Source: Youhaiella tibetensis (GTDB taxonomy: Bacteria; Pseudomonadota; Alphaproteobacteria; Rhizobiales; Devosiaceae). From it: a stretch of 64,000 nucleotides of DNA. The notes under the pieces are model-generated. The model had not been told where the DNA came from and did no database searches. It saw only the letters and a program-made list of their open reading frames with translations. Shown here one piece after another: positions 19,775 to 29,462 of this stretch (positions are counted from its first letter, which is position 1; the number at the start of each line of letters is the position of its first letter). The position numbers were made by a program, and so were the translations under genes. The stretch lies in the NCBI RefSeq assembly GCF_008000755.1, contig NZ_CP041690.1:1737260-1801259 (forward strand), written 5' to 3'.

Positions 19775-21654
19775 GTTGTCCCCGATGCCGTTGAGGGCAG
19801 TGTAATGACGAATTCCGCCCCAAGCCCCGGATTGGCGTTTACCGTCAGAGTGCCGCCGTGGGCTTCGACCGTGGTGCGGCATATGGGAAGACCCATGCCC
19901 ATGCCTTCGGCCTTGGTGGTGTAAAATGGCTCGAAGAGACTGGCGACATGCTCGGGCGCGATGCCCGGTCCACTATCACGCACTGATATCTCGACAGTGC
20001 CATTCTTGCCGGGCCGTGCGGCGATGGAAACGCGCTGTGCTCCGTCCTGACCGTCCATGGCCTGCATGGCATTGACGAGAAGATTGACCAACACTTGTTG
20101 CAGCTGCACGCGGTCGCCCAGAACACCAGGCAAGTTGGGGGCGACGTCCGCGATGAGCTGGGCGCCGGAACGAGCCAACTCGCGGTCGACCAACAAGGCC
20201 GCATCGTCGACAATGGTTGCGATGTCCAGTTCGACCTTCTGGCTCGGCGCTTTTTGGAGGAAAGCGCGAATGCGCTTGACGATCTCTGCGGCACGGCGCC
20301 CTTCGGCGACGACGCGACCCAGCGAAGTCTCTACTTCGCCAAGCTCCGGAGGATCGCGATGGAGCCAGCGCATCCCCGCCTCGCCATTGGTCACGATGGC
20401 CATCAGCGGCTGATTGACCTCATGGGCGATCGACGCGGTCAACTCGCCCAGAGTCGCGACGCGTGCTGCGTGGGCGAGTTCGGCCTGCGCTTGCTGCAGG
20501 GCATCCTGGGCATGCCTGATGTCGGTCACGTCGAGCATGAAGACCAGGACGCTGTCGCCGTCATCAGCGCTGGTTGGGAAGGTGATGGTGAAGAGCACCG
20601 GGACTAGCCTGCCATCGGAGGCGACCACCTCGGTCTCACCCTCGAAGAAGGCGTCTCCCCGCGCGAATGCTGCCAGCGCCGCAGCAAATGAGCGGTCGGT
20701 CTCGGCAAGGATATCATCCGCCGTCCGGTGGGCAGCCGACTCGCCATCGCTGCTTGCGCCGACAATGCGCTGGAGCGCGGGATTAACACCAGTAATGCGC
20801 ACCAGCCTGCGCGCGTTCTGCACGAAGTCGGCATTCAGTTCGCGGCCCTCGGCAGCATCAAGGGCCGCCAGGACGTCCGACCAGTCTTCCTGAACTACAC
20901 CCATACGAGTGGCGTCGAACATCCGGCGAAACCGGCGCTCGCTCTGCACGAGCGCGGCATGCGCTGCCTTGCGTTCGGAGACGTCGGTATGAGTTTCCAT
21001 GATGCCGAGGATGGCATCGTCAGGCCCGTGCGCCAGAGCCCATCGGCTTTCGAGGGTAAGCTTCGCGCCGCCTCGCGTCGTGTGCTCCGTCGTGCCATCC
21101 CATCGGCCGGTTTCCAGAAGAGTCCGCTGCGCGTTCGCCCGGTCGACAGGGAAGACGGTTTGCAGAAGATCGTCGACCCTTTTTCCGATGGCTTCTGGCG
21201 CCGACCAGCCATAGGTGTCTTGTGCGGCCCGGTTCCAGAACAAGATGACGCCGTTCATGTCAGTGACGAAGATCATGTCGTGGGAAAGATCGATGAGCTG
21301 CGCCTGGGCGGCGAGGGTCTGTGTCGCGGCCTGGTTCCGCAGGGCCAGCGTCAGAGCGATGGCCACCGCTGCCATGCTGACCAGGGCCCGCAGCGCGGGT
21401 GCATCGCGCAACGGCCAACCATGCGAGATCACATAGGCAAGCACGGTGAGGACGAGGCAGGTGACCGCCATCGCCACAATCTCCCAGCGTCGGCCACTAT
21501 GGGCGACCAGGAAGATCGAGAGCACGTAGAGGACCGCCACTGCCCCCTCCAACGGCGACAGCACGTCAAAGAGAAAGATGGAGGCCGTCAGGACAATGCC
21601 GCCCGCCCGATAGATGTGGGGATTGACCGACTTGTAGCGGGATTGGAACGGCAT
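19771..21654 (-). CDS. PAS-domain sensor histidine kinase, FixL-like
   Basis: A 627-residue inner-membrane kinase. The N-terminal ~110 residues hold several hydrophobic spans. A PAS domain follows (about 115-235), then a second PAS-like region (about 245-385), then a HisKA domain with His411 in I-A-H-E-V-N-Q-P-L and an ATPase with N box N-L-L-V-N-A, G1 D-S-G-P-G-I and G2 G-M-G-M-G-L. The H box and T-L-G-E-L-T-A-S-I-A-H-E-V are FixL style. I see no clear heme-binding PAS signature, so oxygen sensing is not supported. It is coupled to the FixJ-type gene and starts 25 bp after a second kinase gene. Confidence 0.9.
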   Translation of the reverse strand: MPFQSRYKSVNPHIYRAGGIVLTASIFLFDVLSPLEGAVAVLYVLSIFLVAHSGRRWEIVAMAVTCLVLTVLAYVISHGWPLRDAPALRALVSMAAVAIALTLALRNQAATQTLAAQAQLIDLSHDMIFVTDMNGVILFWNRAAQDTYGWSAPEAIGKRVDDLLQTVFPVDRANAQRTLLETGRWDGTTEHTTRGGAKLTLESRWALAHGPDDAILGIMETHTDVSERKAAHAALVQSERRFRRMFDATRMGVVQEDWSDVLAALDAAEGRELNADFVQNARRLVRITGVNPALQRIVGASSDGESAAHRTADDILAETDRSFAAALAAFARGDAFFEGETEVVASDGRLVPVLFTITFPTSADDGDSVLVFMLDVTDIRHAQDALQQAQAELAHAARVATLGELTASIAHEVNQPLMAIVTNGEAGMRWLHRDPPELGEVETSLGRVVAEGRRAAEIVKRIRAFLQKAPSQKVELDIATIVDDAALLVDRELARSGAQLIADVAPNLPGVLGDRVQLQQVLVNLLVNAMQAMDGQDGAQRVSIAARPGKNGTVEISVRDSGPGIAPEHVASLFEPFYTTKAEGMGMGLPICRTTVEAHGGTLTVNANPGLGAEFVITLPSTASGTT

Positions 21655-21679
21655 CGGGCCTTGTTACTCCAGGGTTGTT

Positions 21680-22501
21680 TCAGCGCAGCGCGGGGGCGAT
21701 CACGTGGAGGGCCTGGCCGTTGCGTGGTCGGTCCTGCAATCGATCATGATCGATATTCACTGGTGCCACATAGCGTGGGGCGGACAGAGAAAATGTCGAG
21801 CCTTGCCCGTCGATCGAGTGAACAGACATTCGGTGCCCGAGCGACATTGCCAGTTCACGAGCAATGGTCAATCCAAGTCCGAGGCCCTCTGTTTGCTCCG
21901 CCTGGCTGCCACGCTCGAAGGCGTCGAAGATGCGATCGAGTTGCCTGGCCGGAATGCCACTGCCTTCGTCCTCGACGATGAGGCGAACCGCGTCGGCCTC
22001 GACGAGAGCCGACACGAAGACCGCGCCGCCACGAGGGCTGTAGCGGATGGCATTGCCGACGAGGTTGCGCAGGATCGACTTGAGCCGACGCCCATCCGAA
22101 AGCACCAGCAAGCCGGACAGGCGAACGGCAAGCGTTATCGAGCAGGCCTCGGCATAGTTGCGCCAGTCTTCTTCAATGCCCTCGAAGATGTTGTCGAGGG
22201 AAACGGGAGCTATCTGACCTGATGCCCGGCCCAGTTGGGAGACATGGGCAATGTCTTCCAGCTCAAAGTTCAGCCGGTCCAGAGCGGCGACGGCCAGGCG
22301 CAACCTGTCAGCGGCCTGATCCGTCAAGCCCTGTTCTACTGCCCGCTCGATACTCAGGCGCGCCACTTGCAGCGGCTGGCGCAGGTCGTGCCCGGCCATA
22401 GCCAGCAACTGCGCAAGCGCTTCGGTTGAACCGAGTATCTGTCTTGTGGCTTCTCTCTCGAACGACACTGGCATTCCGACCCCTCCGGTATCTGATGTCA
22501 C
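21680..22501 (-). CDS. Soluble sensor histidine kinase
   Basis: A 273-residue kinase with no membrane segment and no recognisable sensor domain. The phosphoacceptor is His38 in A-G-H-D-L-R-Q-P-L. The ATPase N box (N-L-V-G-N-A-I-R-Y), G1 (D-E-G-S-G-I) and F/G2 boxes (G-L-G-L-G-L) are complete. The GHDLRQPLQ style H box is found in hybrid kinases that sit beside FixJ regulators. First gene of the leftward two-component cluster; the input signal is unknown. Confidence 0.85.
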   Translation of the reverse strand: MTSDTGGVGMPVSFEREATRQILGSTEALAQLLAMAGHDLRQPLQVARLSIERAVEQGLTDQAADRLRLAVAALDRLNFELEDIAHVSQLGRASGQIAPVSLDNIFEGIEEDWRNYAEACSITLAVRLSGLLVLSDGRRLKSILRNLVGNAIRYSPRGGAVFVSALVEADAVRLIVEDEGSGIPARQLDRIFDAFERGSQAEQTEGLGLGLTIARELAMSLGHRMSVHSIDGQGSTFSLSAPRYVAPVNIDHDRLQDRPRNGQALHVIAPALR

Positions 22502-22658
22502 CGAATGTGCCGGCCGTGCGAAGAATTGATACTATACGCTGGTTTAGGTCACTCCGCGGATGGGCCACCCTTCGTATGGTTCGCTCATTTGGAGGCATGA
22601 TTTCGCTGGCTGCAATCAGTGCCCATTTTGGCACGTCCGAAATGCAGAGCTGACCACG

Positions 22659-23339
22659 ATGCCAAGATTTCTCCGCCCATGCGTATACCTCAATGGGACG
22701 CCATTCAGTGATTTGGCGTTCGCCAGCATGGGAACTGCGCTGCAAGGCTATGTCAGCGGTCTCGCCTATACCAATCTCGGAAATCTCTATGCCAGCTTCA
22801 TGAGCGGCAATAGCGGACACCTCGCTCAACAACTCGTTCAGGCGAATACGACTGGGGCAGGTCTGGCGCTAGGCGTCATCCTGACCTTCGTCTTCGGCGT
22901 ATCCGTCGGCACGGGGCTCCTGGACAATGTACCGGCAAGATGGTCGATGACGAGCGTTCTGGCGCTTGAAGCGGCCATCGCTGCGGCTTCCATAGTCTTG
23001 GCTTTGGACCATGCCGCCCTTCCTTCCGCCCTGGCCCTCGTGGCGCTCGTCGGCACGCATTCGGTGCTGCATCGCCAGGTCGAAGGCGTAGAGCTCGGGC
23101 GCGGCTATGTTACGGGGTATCTCTTTGCGCTGGGTGAGGCGCTGGCCCGCCCCAAGCGAACATCTCTGGTCTTCCTCGAGATCTCGGCTTGGTTGCTGCT
23201 CGTTACTGGCATGCTGATTGGGGCGGCCACAACGCAATTTCTTGGTCAGGCGAGAGGCACATTGTTCGTCCTCGCCATGCTGATTGTTCTTGAAACGATG
23301 CTTTGGCGGCCGTGGCTGGCGGATCGCGATGCGACCTAG
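22659..23339 (+). CDS. DUF1275 (YoaK-like) integral membrane protein
   Basis: A 226-residue protein with about six hydrophobic segments and the family block A-S-F-M-S-G-N-S-G near residue 45, matching the F-M-S-G-N motif of DUF1275. Function of the family is unknown. The ATG at 22659 has a weak ribosome site; an internal Met in F-A-S-M-G-T is possible but would remove part of TM1. It is divergent from the two-component cluster and may be one of its targets. Confidence 0.8.
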   Translation: MPRFLRPCVYLNGTPFSDLAFASMGTALQGYVSGLAYTNLGNLYASFMSGNSGHLAQQLVQANTTGAGLALGVILTFVFGVSVGTGLLDNVPARWSMTSVLALEAAIAAASIVLALDHAALPSALALVALVGTHSVLHRQVEGVELGRGYVTGYLFALGEALARPKRTSLVFLEISAWLLLVTGMLIGAATTQFLGQARGTLFVLAMLIVLETMLWRPWLADRDAT

Positions 23340-23380
23340 AGGCTCTGAGCGTTACATGCACCCAGAGCCGGGCCGGTTAG

Positions 23381-24940
23381 CTAGTCCTGGTCATAAATCT
23401 CGGCCCAAAGATCGAGTCTTGCCTTGATTGGGTCGGGCATCACGCCCGTGCCCTCGTTGCCGAAGTTGAAGACCGTTTCAGCGCCGGGTTTGTACTCCGG
23501 CCAGTTGGGGCGGTTTTCTCCATTCGGATCACCGGTCTTGGCGAAACTGACCCAGTAGGCGCTGGCGAGCGTACCCATGGCCTTGTCGTCTTCACTCACC
23601 TTGTTGCCGACGAGCGCGGCGGGGACGTTCAGCGTGTAAGGGATCTCGAAGCCGTGCTTTGTGCCCTTTTGCTGCTCCCGCGCCGCCGTCGCGACGTACG
23701 AGAAGCGGTACCACCAGATCGGTTCGCCCGAGGCGGCGACGAGGTCTGCGAGGTGGCGCGAAGGCTCGACCAGCGTCTTGTCGGCCAGCACTTGCACCTT
23801 CAATTCGTCGAAATCGGCTGTGCCATCAGGGTCGTAGAGCTTTCGGGCGGCGTCGGCCTTGTCGCCGAACAGGGCGAAGAGTTCATCCTTGGTGGTGGCA
23901 ACACCGACCCCCAGGTCAGCACTGTTGGCGCCCACCAGAACCGGCACCTTGGCCCAGCTGCCAGCCTTTAGCAGGGCATCGGGTGTGTCCGTGAGGAACT
24001 TGCCGTCGATCATGGAGCTCGAAAATCCAGGAACGGGGACACCGGTGCTCAGTGCAGCCACGGCCTGGGCGGCAGAGGCGTCATCGACGAGGCTCTCGAC
24101 CGGCATGGCGCGCAGGCGGGTGAGGCCCAGCTTTCCATCAACGACGATGCCGAGTGTCCGAGCGTAGTCCATCGCGATCTTCTGCGCATCATCGAGCGAG
24201 CTCAGTGGCAGGCTACCCGCACGGGCCGAGGGCACCCCAGGAGATTGCAGGATCGCCTTGGCGAAAAGGCCGCGCGATAGGGGCGAGACCATGTGAGAGA
24301 GCACCGAGCCGCCGCCCGCGGATTCGCCGAAAATGGTTACATTGGCCGGGTCGCCGCCAAAGGCACCAATGTTTGCTTGCACCCATTTCAGGGCCGCGAG
24401 TTGATCGTAGTAGCCGTAGTTGCCGAAGAGCTCGGTCTTCTCGTCCTCCAGCAACTGGGGAAAGGCGAAGTAGCCGAGCCGTCCCATGCGGTAGTTCATG
24501 CTCACCATGATGACGCCTTGGCGTGCGATGGCGTCGCCAGGATACTGCGCGGTGTTTCCGTGAGCCAGCGCACCGCCATAGATCCAGACCATCACAGCGA
24601 GCGGCGCCTTGCTCGCTTCGGCCGGGCGCCACACGTTCAGGGTAAGGCAGTCCTCGGACTTGGGAATATCGTCCGTCTGCATGCAGGCCGGGCCGAACTC
24701 TGCGGCTTCGAGTACCGCGCTCCATGGAGCGGGAGGCTGAGGTGCCCTCCACCGCAACTCGCCCACAGGGGGTGCGGCAAACGGGATGCCCTTGAATGAG
24801 ATCACACCGTTGGCCTCGGTGCCGTGCACCATGCCATCAGTGGTTTGGACGGTGGTGAGGTCCGCGGCACTCGCCGCAGCAACCCCCAAAAACAGGCTCG
24901 CCGTCAAAGCCGCAACCTGCACCAGAGTCGTCATCTGCAT
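23381..24940 (-). CDS. Type-B carboxylesterase, secreted
   Basis: A 519-residue protein with a signal peptide (cleavage near A-S-A-A-D, residue 26). The catalytic Ser207 is in F-G-E-S-A-G-G; the His lies in G-T-K-H-G-F-E-I-P-Y; a Glu should follow the Ser at mid-protein. The EDCL block with Cys98 and the upstream Cys86 gives the conserved disulfide. The family hydrolyses carboxylic esters in the periplasm. AGGAG precedes the ATG. It faces the DUF1275 gene and is isolated from a 420-bp region upstream. Confidence 0.9.
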   Translation of the reverse strand: MQMTTLVQVAALTASLFLGVAAASAADLTTVQTTDGMVHGTEANGVISFKGIPFAAPPVGELRWRAPQPPAPWSAVLEAAEFGPACMQTDDIPKSEDCLTLNVWRPAEASKAPLAVMVWIYGGALAHGNTAQYPGDAIARQGVIMVSMNYRMGRLGYFAFPQLLEDEKTELFGNYGYYDQLAALKWVQANIGAFGGDPANVTIFGESAGGGSVLSHMVSPLSRGLFAKAILQSPGVPSARAGSLPLSSLDDAQKIAMDYARTLGIVVDGKLGLTRLRAMPVESLVDDASAAQAVAALSTGVPVPGFSSSMIDGKFLTDTPDALLKAGSWAKVPVLVGANSADLGVGVATTKDELFALFGDKADAARKLYDPDGTADFDELKVQVLADKTLVEPSRHLADLVAASGEPIWWYRFSYVATAAREQQKGTKHGFEIPYTLNVPAALVGNKVSEDDKAMGTLASAYWVSFAKTGDPNGENRPNWPEYKPGAETVFNFGNEGTGVMPDPIKARLDLWAEIYDQD

Positions 24941-25360
24941 CTCGTCTCTCCTGTCGAGCGAAATGGTTCAAAGGTTGACGCGGGCTGGCAGGCAAAAAAG
25001 AACACTAGCGTTCCCGCTCACCTGGCGGCTCTATGTTGTTGTTTCGCCTTCTTTTGCTGCTTCGGCTAAACAGTCAAACGTCGACACTTACAGTGCTAAA
25101 GTCCGCCTGTGATTTGACGCTATTAAAGATGGCAGGCGCCGTCTGTCAGAAATTTGCAGCGGAAAAGGGCGGTGCAACGCCACCACAATGTTGCAAGTGG
25201 CAGCCTGTCTGCGCTGGTCGGAGACGTCGCCGGATTGACTCTCGCCAAGGGGTTACTTCGTGCCAAATCCGCAGGACGCTTACGTGGTCAACAGCATCAC
25301 GCCTGGCCGTGATGCCGACTAGGCCGAAGGCCGGTCGACCTTTCCGGATCCGTGGCCGCT
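24941..25360. other. Intergenic region without a supported gene
   Basis: About 420 bp between the starting end of the esterase gene and the 3' end of the Crp/Fnr gene. I see no gene with a ribosome site and no known element. The composition is noticeably more AT-rich than its surroundings. The esterase promoter should lie at its left side on the minus strand. Confidence 0.4.
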
Positions 25361-26065
25361 CTAGGCGAGATCGACATAGTCCCGCAATCCCGCTTCATCG
25401 AGGATAACGATGTGGCGATCATCAAGGCGAATAAGCCCATCGTTCTGCCACTGGTTCAACACCTGGTTGACCCGCTGGCGGGTGGTGCCGATGAGCTCGG
25501 CGATCACCTCCTGGGTAAGTTTCAACTCGAGGCGAACTCCGCCTTCCACCCGATGGCCGCGACTCTTGGCGAAAATCAGCAGACGTTCGGCCAGTCGCCC
25601 TTCGGCCCCAAGCTTGGTCAGGGCTTCGATCCAAGCCAGCGCCTCCCGCACGCGCTGCCCCTGGATCAGGATCAGCATCCGGGCAAAGGCAGGGTGCGCA
25701 TCCACCAAGGCAAGAAAATCTCGGGCGGCAAGGTGCATCAGTGTAGCATCCGTCAATGCCCAGCAATCCATCGTTCGTCCGGCACCATCAATGGTCGAGA
25801 TGTCGCCCAACCACTTACCGAGCTCGACGATGTTGACTATTGAATGTCGGCCGGACGGCGACAGCGTGCTGTGTTCGACCTGCCCTGACAGACGGGCATA
25901 GGCGCCGTCGCTCGGATCGCCCTTGCTGAACAGTTGTTCGCTGGCCACCAGATGCCGGACATGCCCGCGTGCCTCGATGGCAGCGCGCGTCTGCGCCGGC
26001 ATCGCCGCGTAAGACGGGTTGATCAGTAGGCCAGAAAAATCAGCAGACCTCTCACCAGTGGGCAT
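25361..26065 (-). CDS. Crp/Fnr-family transcriptional regulator
   Basis: A 234-residue protein from the ATG giving MPTGERSADF; a TTG three codons earlier (26074) is an alternative. A cyclic-nucleotide-binding-like beta roll occupies residues ~20-130 and the Crp-type winged HTH is near the C terminus (L-T-Q-E-V-I-A-E-L-I-G-T-T-R-Q-R-V-N). It lacks the Cys cluster of Fnr, so it is not an iron-sulfur oxygen sensor. The cAMP-site R-S/T signature is not evident, so the ligand is unknown. Confidence 0.88.
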   Translation of the reverse strand: MPTGERSADFSGLLINPSYAAMPAQTRAAIEARGHVRHLVASEQLFSKGDPSDGAYARLSGQVEHSTLSPSGRHSIVNIVELGKWLGDISTIDGAGRTMDCWALTDATLMHLAARDFLALVDAHPAFARMLILIQGQRVREALAWIEALTKLGAEGRLAERLLIFAKSRGHRVEGGVRLELKLTQEVIAELIGTTRQRVNQVLNQWQNDGLIRLDDRHIVILDEAGLRDYVDLA

Positions 26066-26435
26066 CGGGTGCAATTCCGGACAAGAGGGACGCAGGCGAA
26101 ATCATAGTCTTGTTGTGCAGACGTTCAATGACAGATCCATCCGTGGCGAACTGGGCGGCTCGCTCGTCGAAGAGGGCAGGGGGATCACCGTCTCGGCGAC
26201 ACGCCAGCCCATGACACTCGTCACGGGAGACGGTGATCGAGGCCACGGCAATCGAAGATGCCGGAAGAACGTTGTCCCCTGAAAGGCCAAATTCTCATTG
26301 GGCAGTAAAGGGTTGACTCGCCTAAGGCAGACCGGTTTCCTACGTCGAGGGGCGAGTGACAGTGTTCACGTCGCCGCCGAAGGAGGCCATTCCGACTGTT
26401 GTCGACATCGGATCAGACTGCGGAGAGAGAGCGTG
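26066..26435. other. Intergenic region upstream of the autotransporter
   Basis: About 370 bp with no supported gene. Open frames here have no ribosome site or recognisable protein. GGAGAGAG just before 26436 is the ribosome site of the autotransporter gene. Divergent promoters for the Crp/Fnr and autotransporter genes are expected here. Confidence 0.4.
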
Positions 26436-26840
26436 ATGCCAAGCGGCCGGTTTGCTCGTATTGATGGCCTGTGGCCAGCGTACTCGCTCCGTATCGCAGG
26501 AATCCGACGCTTCTTTTTACCTTCTTTGCCATCGGCCAGGGCCATCGCTCTTTGGAATGCGGCCGTCGTGCCTGCGCTATGTGGCCTGATATGGGTGACA
26601 ACGCCACAGGCGGCATTGGCCGCGTGCGGGCTCATAATTAGTTCAACCACTCACGTGACCGGATCGGTCGCCTGCCTTAGCTGGGAAGGCGGCGACCTCG
26701 ACATCGACTGGTATGATACGGGAACGGGCGAGGTCGTGGGGCGGATGAGGCCATCCTTTACACCGGCACAGGTGGCACTTTTCGCAACAACAATCTGGTT
26801 TCAGGAACAGACACTGGCTTCGTCGTCCGCGGCGACCTAA
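26436..26840 (+). pseudogene. N-terminal part of a frameshifted autotransporter (signal peptide)
   Basis: ATG at 26436 follows GGAGAGAG. The predicted start is an extended signal peptide: a long basic N region (R-I-A-G-I-R-R-F-F), then a hydrophobic stretch ending T-T-P-Q-A-A-L-A-A. The mature start A-C-G-L-I-I-S-S-T and V-A-C-L-S-W-E-G-G-D-L-D-I is typical of large autotransporter adhesins. The frame then stops at 26840 without passenger homology, while the passenger continues in the -1 frame, open from 26717. A single-base deletion between about 26710 and 26750 explains both. Confidence 0.7.
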
Positions 26841-26935
26841 GCGATTTCAACAACAACGGCACGACCGAGGGGACCGGCGCCGCCGGCGTCGGCATTCTCA
26901 TCGAATCGACTGGTTCTGTAAGTCGCGTATGGAAC

Positions 26936-28867
26936 ATGGATGATGCCTTCGTGCAGGGGACCGTCGCTGGCATCGACAATGCCGGGCACATTGGCGAGAT
27001 ACTCAATGATCCGGACGGCACGATCCAGGGTGACGATTACGGCATCCGCAATTCCGGCACGCTCGATCTCATCACCAATTCCGGCACCATCCGGAGCGAT
27101 GGCGTAGCGATCCGCAACGAGATTGGTGGTGCGATTACCCAGATCACCAATACCGGTACCATCGCCGGAGACATAACCAACGCCTCGACCGTAAGTCTGA
27201 CGCTGAGCGGTGGTGCGGATGCGGCGCACATGGGCATCTTGACGGGTTCGGACGGCACCACCGGCGCAGCGCACCGGGGTTCAATCACCAGCACCGCGGC
27301 CAACCTCATCTTCAAAGAAGGCTATCTGCTGCTCAACAGCAATATCGACGTCGGCGCCTATGCGGTCACTAATACAGGCGCCGTCCTGCAAGTGGACAAC
27401 GCTATCGCCATTACCGGTGACTATGTCCAAACCGGTGGACGGCTGGTCGCGACCGCGAGTAATGGCACCATCGATTATGGCTATCTTTCGGTGTCCGGCG
27501 ACGCCACCATCTCAAACAGCACCGTTACGGTCTCGGGCCCGAACCTGGCTCTCGACCAGCGCTTTGTGCTTGTCGATGCCGGCGGCACCGGCAGCTACAG
27601 CAACAACACCGCCACTGTGGCGGTCACCAACGGTCTTGCCGCCCGCCTGGAACAGGACGGCGAAGATCTAGTCGTTGTGCTGACGCGAGACGATGCCAAT
27701 ACATATACTGCCAAGGGCCGCGCTGCGGGCGGGAATGGCGAGATCATCGGTGTCGCACTGGACGCCATTTTCGATGGCCCCAGCCGCGCCAGCTTCCAGT
27801 CCGTTTTTAACGCGATCGACACCCAACCGGGCGACGAACAGGGAGACGCTATCAGGCAGTTGGCTCCGAGCAACCTGATCGGCGCCTCTCACCAGGCGGC
27901 CAACGCTCTTGCCGACACTCTTCGCAATCGGCAACTGGCCAGCTTTTCATACTCCGGCAGCGCGCCGGGTGCGCTCGCGCTGCCCTATGCGCCGACCGAC
28001 GTCATCGACGACCCATTCGCCCAGCTGCTCACGCCGCCGCGCGATGCATGGTCACTCTGGGGCCAAGTCCTGGGTGGTGCGTCGCGGCGCAGCGCTGACG
28101 GCGGGGGCGATGAGACGTCAGCCTACAATGTCGGTCTGGTTGCCGGGATCGATCGCCAGTTCTCCGACCGTTTCAGCGGCGGCGCAGCCCTGGGTTGGGT
28201 GCAGACCGGCATGACAGGCAGCGGCAATACGAGCGGATCGACCAGCAATTCCCAGACCTATCAGGGCAGCGTCTACGGCACCTTTCGCCAGAGCGGCTTC
28301 GTCCTCGAAGGCCAGCTGGGCCTGGGCGGGACCCACACCGAGCAGAAGCGCCCCATCCGTTTCCTGGGCGCCACGGCCGAGTCGAGCTTCGTCGGCCAGC
28401 ATTACGCTGCCGATGCCCGGATTGGCTATGACCTCCCCCTGGGCGGAGTGACGCTAACGCCTCGCCTGGGCCTGCGCGTCATCCACGCCCGTAGCAACGG
28501 CTATGAGGAAACCGGCGCAGGCGCGGCGAACCTGACGATTGAGCCAGCCAGTGCCACCAGCATTGCGCAGGATCTGGGCGCCAGCCTCTCGTGGGGCACG
28601 AACACCGCCTTGGGCGACCTAGCCACCGAGATCGGCCTGGCCTGGCTACACGACTATGCCGGCAACAGCGCAACCACTACCGCCACTCTAGGCGGACAGC
28701 GACTGGCCGTCACACATTCGGGCGGTGGTGCGGACGGTATCCAACTGGGTCTCGCCGCCTCCCTCCATTCCGCCAACGGCCTTTCGATGCGCATGGACTA
28801 CACAGGGGAATGGCGCCCCGGCTATCAGGGCCAGAATGGGCAGATCAGGATTTCCAAGGGCTTCTAG
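26936..28867 (+). CDS. Autotransporter passenger and beta-barrel domain (cut from its signal peptide)
   Basis: The first ATG in this frame is at 26936, but autotransporter-like sequence (N-N-N-G-T-T, G-T-G-A-A-G-V-G-I-L) runs back to 26717. Residues 1-250 are Asn/Gly/Thr-rich beta-helix repeats with N-S-G-T and N-T-G-T-I units. Residues about 360-643 are the outer-membrane barrel: W-S-L-W-G-Q-V-L-G-G, repeated amphipathic strands, and a C-terminal Phe preceded by I-R-I-S-K-G. As read, the 643-residue product has no signal peptide and could not be exported. Either the gene is dead, the base is a sequencing error, or frameshifting joins the parts. Confidence 0.8.
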   Translation: MDDAFVQGTVAGIDNAGHIGEILNDPDGTIQGDDYGIRNSGTLDLITNSGTIRSDGVAIRNEIGGAITQITNTGTIAGDITNASTVSLTLSGGADAAHMGILTGSDGTTGAAHRGSITSTAANLIFKEGYLLLNSNIDVGAYAVTNTGAVLQVDNAIAITGDYVQTGGRLVATASNGTIDYGYLSVSGDATISNSTVTVSGPNLALDQRFVLVDAGGTGSYSNNTATVAVTNGLAARLEQDGEDLVVVLTRDDANTYTAKGRAAGGNGEIIGVALDAIFDGPSRASFQSVFNAIDTQPGDEQGDAIRQLAPSNLIGASHQAANALADTLRNRQLASFSYSGSAPGALALPYAPTDVIDDPFAQLLTPPRDAWSLWGQVLGGASRRSADGGGDETSAYNVGLVAGIDRQFSDRFSGGAALGWVQTGMTGSGNTSGSTSNSQTYQGSVYGTFRQSGFVLEGQLGLGGTHTEQKRPIRFLGATAESSFVGQHYAADARIGYDLPLGGVTLTPRLGLRVIHARSNGYEETGAGAANLTIEPASATSIAQDLGASLSWGTNTALGDLATEIGLAWLHDYAGNSATTTATLGGQRLAVTHSGGGADGIQLGLAASLHSANGLSMRMDYTGEWRPGYQGQNGQIRISKGF

Positions 28868-29031
28868 CGAGAAGCGTCCACGCCATCTCGTTGAACAGCC
28901 AGCCCCGGAATAGCGTGACCTTCTTTTGCCTCACGCCTTGCGTCGCGCCGTCCCCATTCAAGGACTACCTTCCTTCACTCGCTGAACCATCCACGCGTCG
29001 AAAAGTTGACTCCTCAACACAGGAGCATCCC

Positions 29032-29443
29032 ATGGGAAGAGATTCGACCGTCGCTCGGCGGAAGGCCATTCGGAAGGAAGTCGCATCGGATGACGCCGAG
29101 GCGCCAAAACGGCGATCGGAGGCGATGCGGGCGGGGGCGCGCCAGTATCCGGAACCGCCGTTTCCGCCTCAGCATCAGCCCAAACCCGGCAAGGAAGCGC
29201 TGCTGGAACCGGCGCCGATGTATGACGCGCCGTTCTATAAGGGTTCGGGCAAACTCGAGGGCAAGGCGGCCTTGATCACCGGAGGCGATTCCGGGATCGG
29301 ACGGGCCGTTGCGATCCTTTTCGCGCGCGAGGGCGCGGACGTCGCCATCGTGCATCTGGACGAGGAGCAGGATGCCGATACCACGCACAGGGCAATCGAA
29401 GACCGTCAAGACGTTGGGCGCTCTTGACATCCTGGTCAACAAT
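29032..29443 (+). pseudogene. Truncated short-chain dehydrogenase (general-stress-protein type)
   Basis: ATG at 29032 follows AGGAG. The N terminus matches the long-leader SDRs (YghA/GSP39 type): E-P-P-F-P-P-Q-H-Q, K-L-E-G-K-A-A-L-I-T-G-G-D-S-G-I-G-R-A with the NAD motif, then D-V-A-I-V. The frame stops at 29427. The next SDR element, G-A-L-D-I-L-V-N-N, is found in another frame up to 29443, so about 25 residues are missing and a frameshift has occurred. The catalytic Ser-Tyr-Lys part is absent. Confidence 0.75.
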
Positions 29444-29462
29444 TGCCTTTCGCCCTCAGTGG

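Noticed and set aside
26066-26435. Small ORFs on both strands upstream of the autotransporter
   Set aside because: No ribosome sites and no recognisable sequence.
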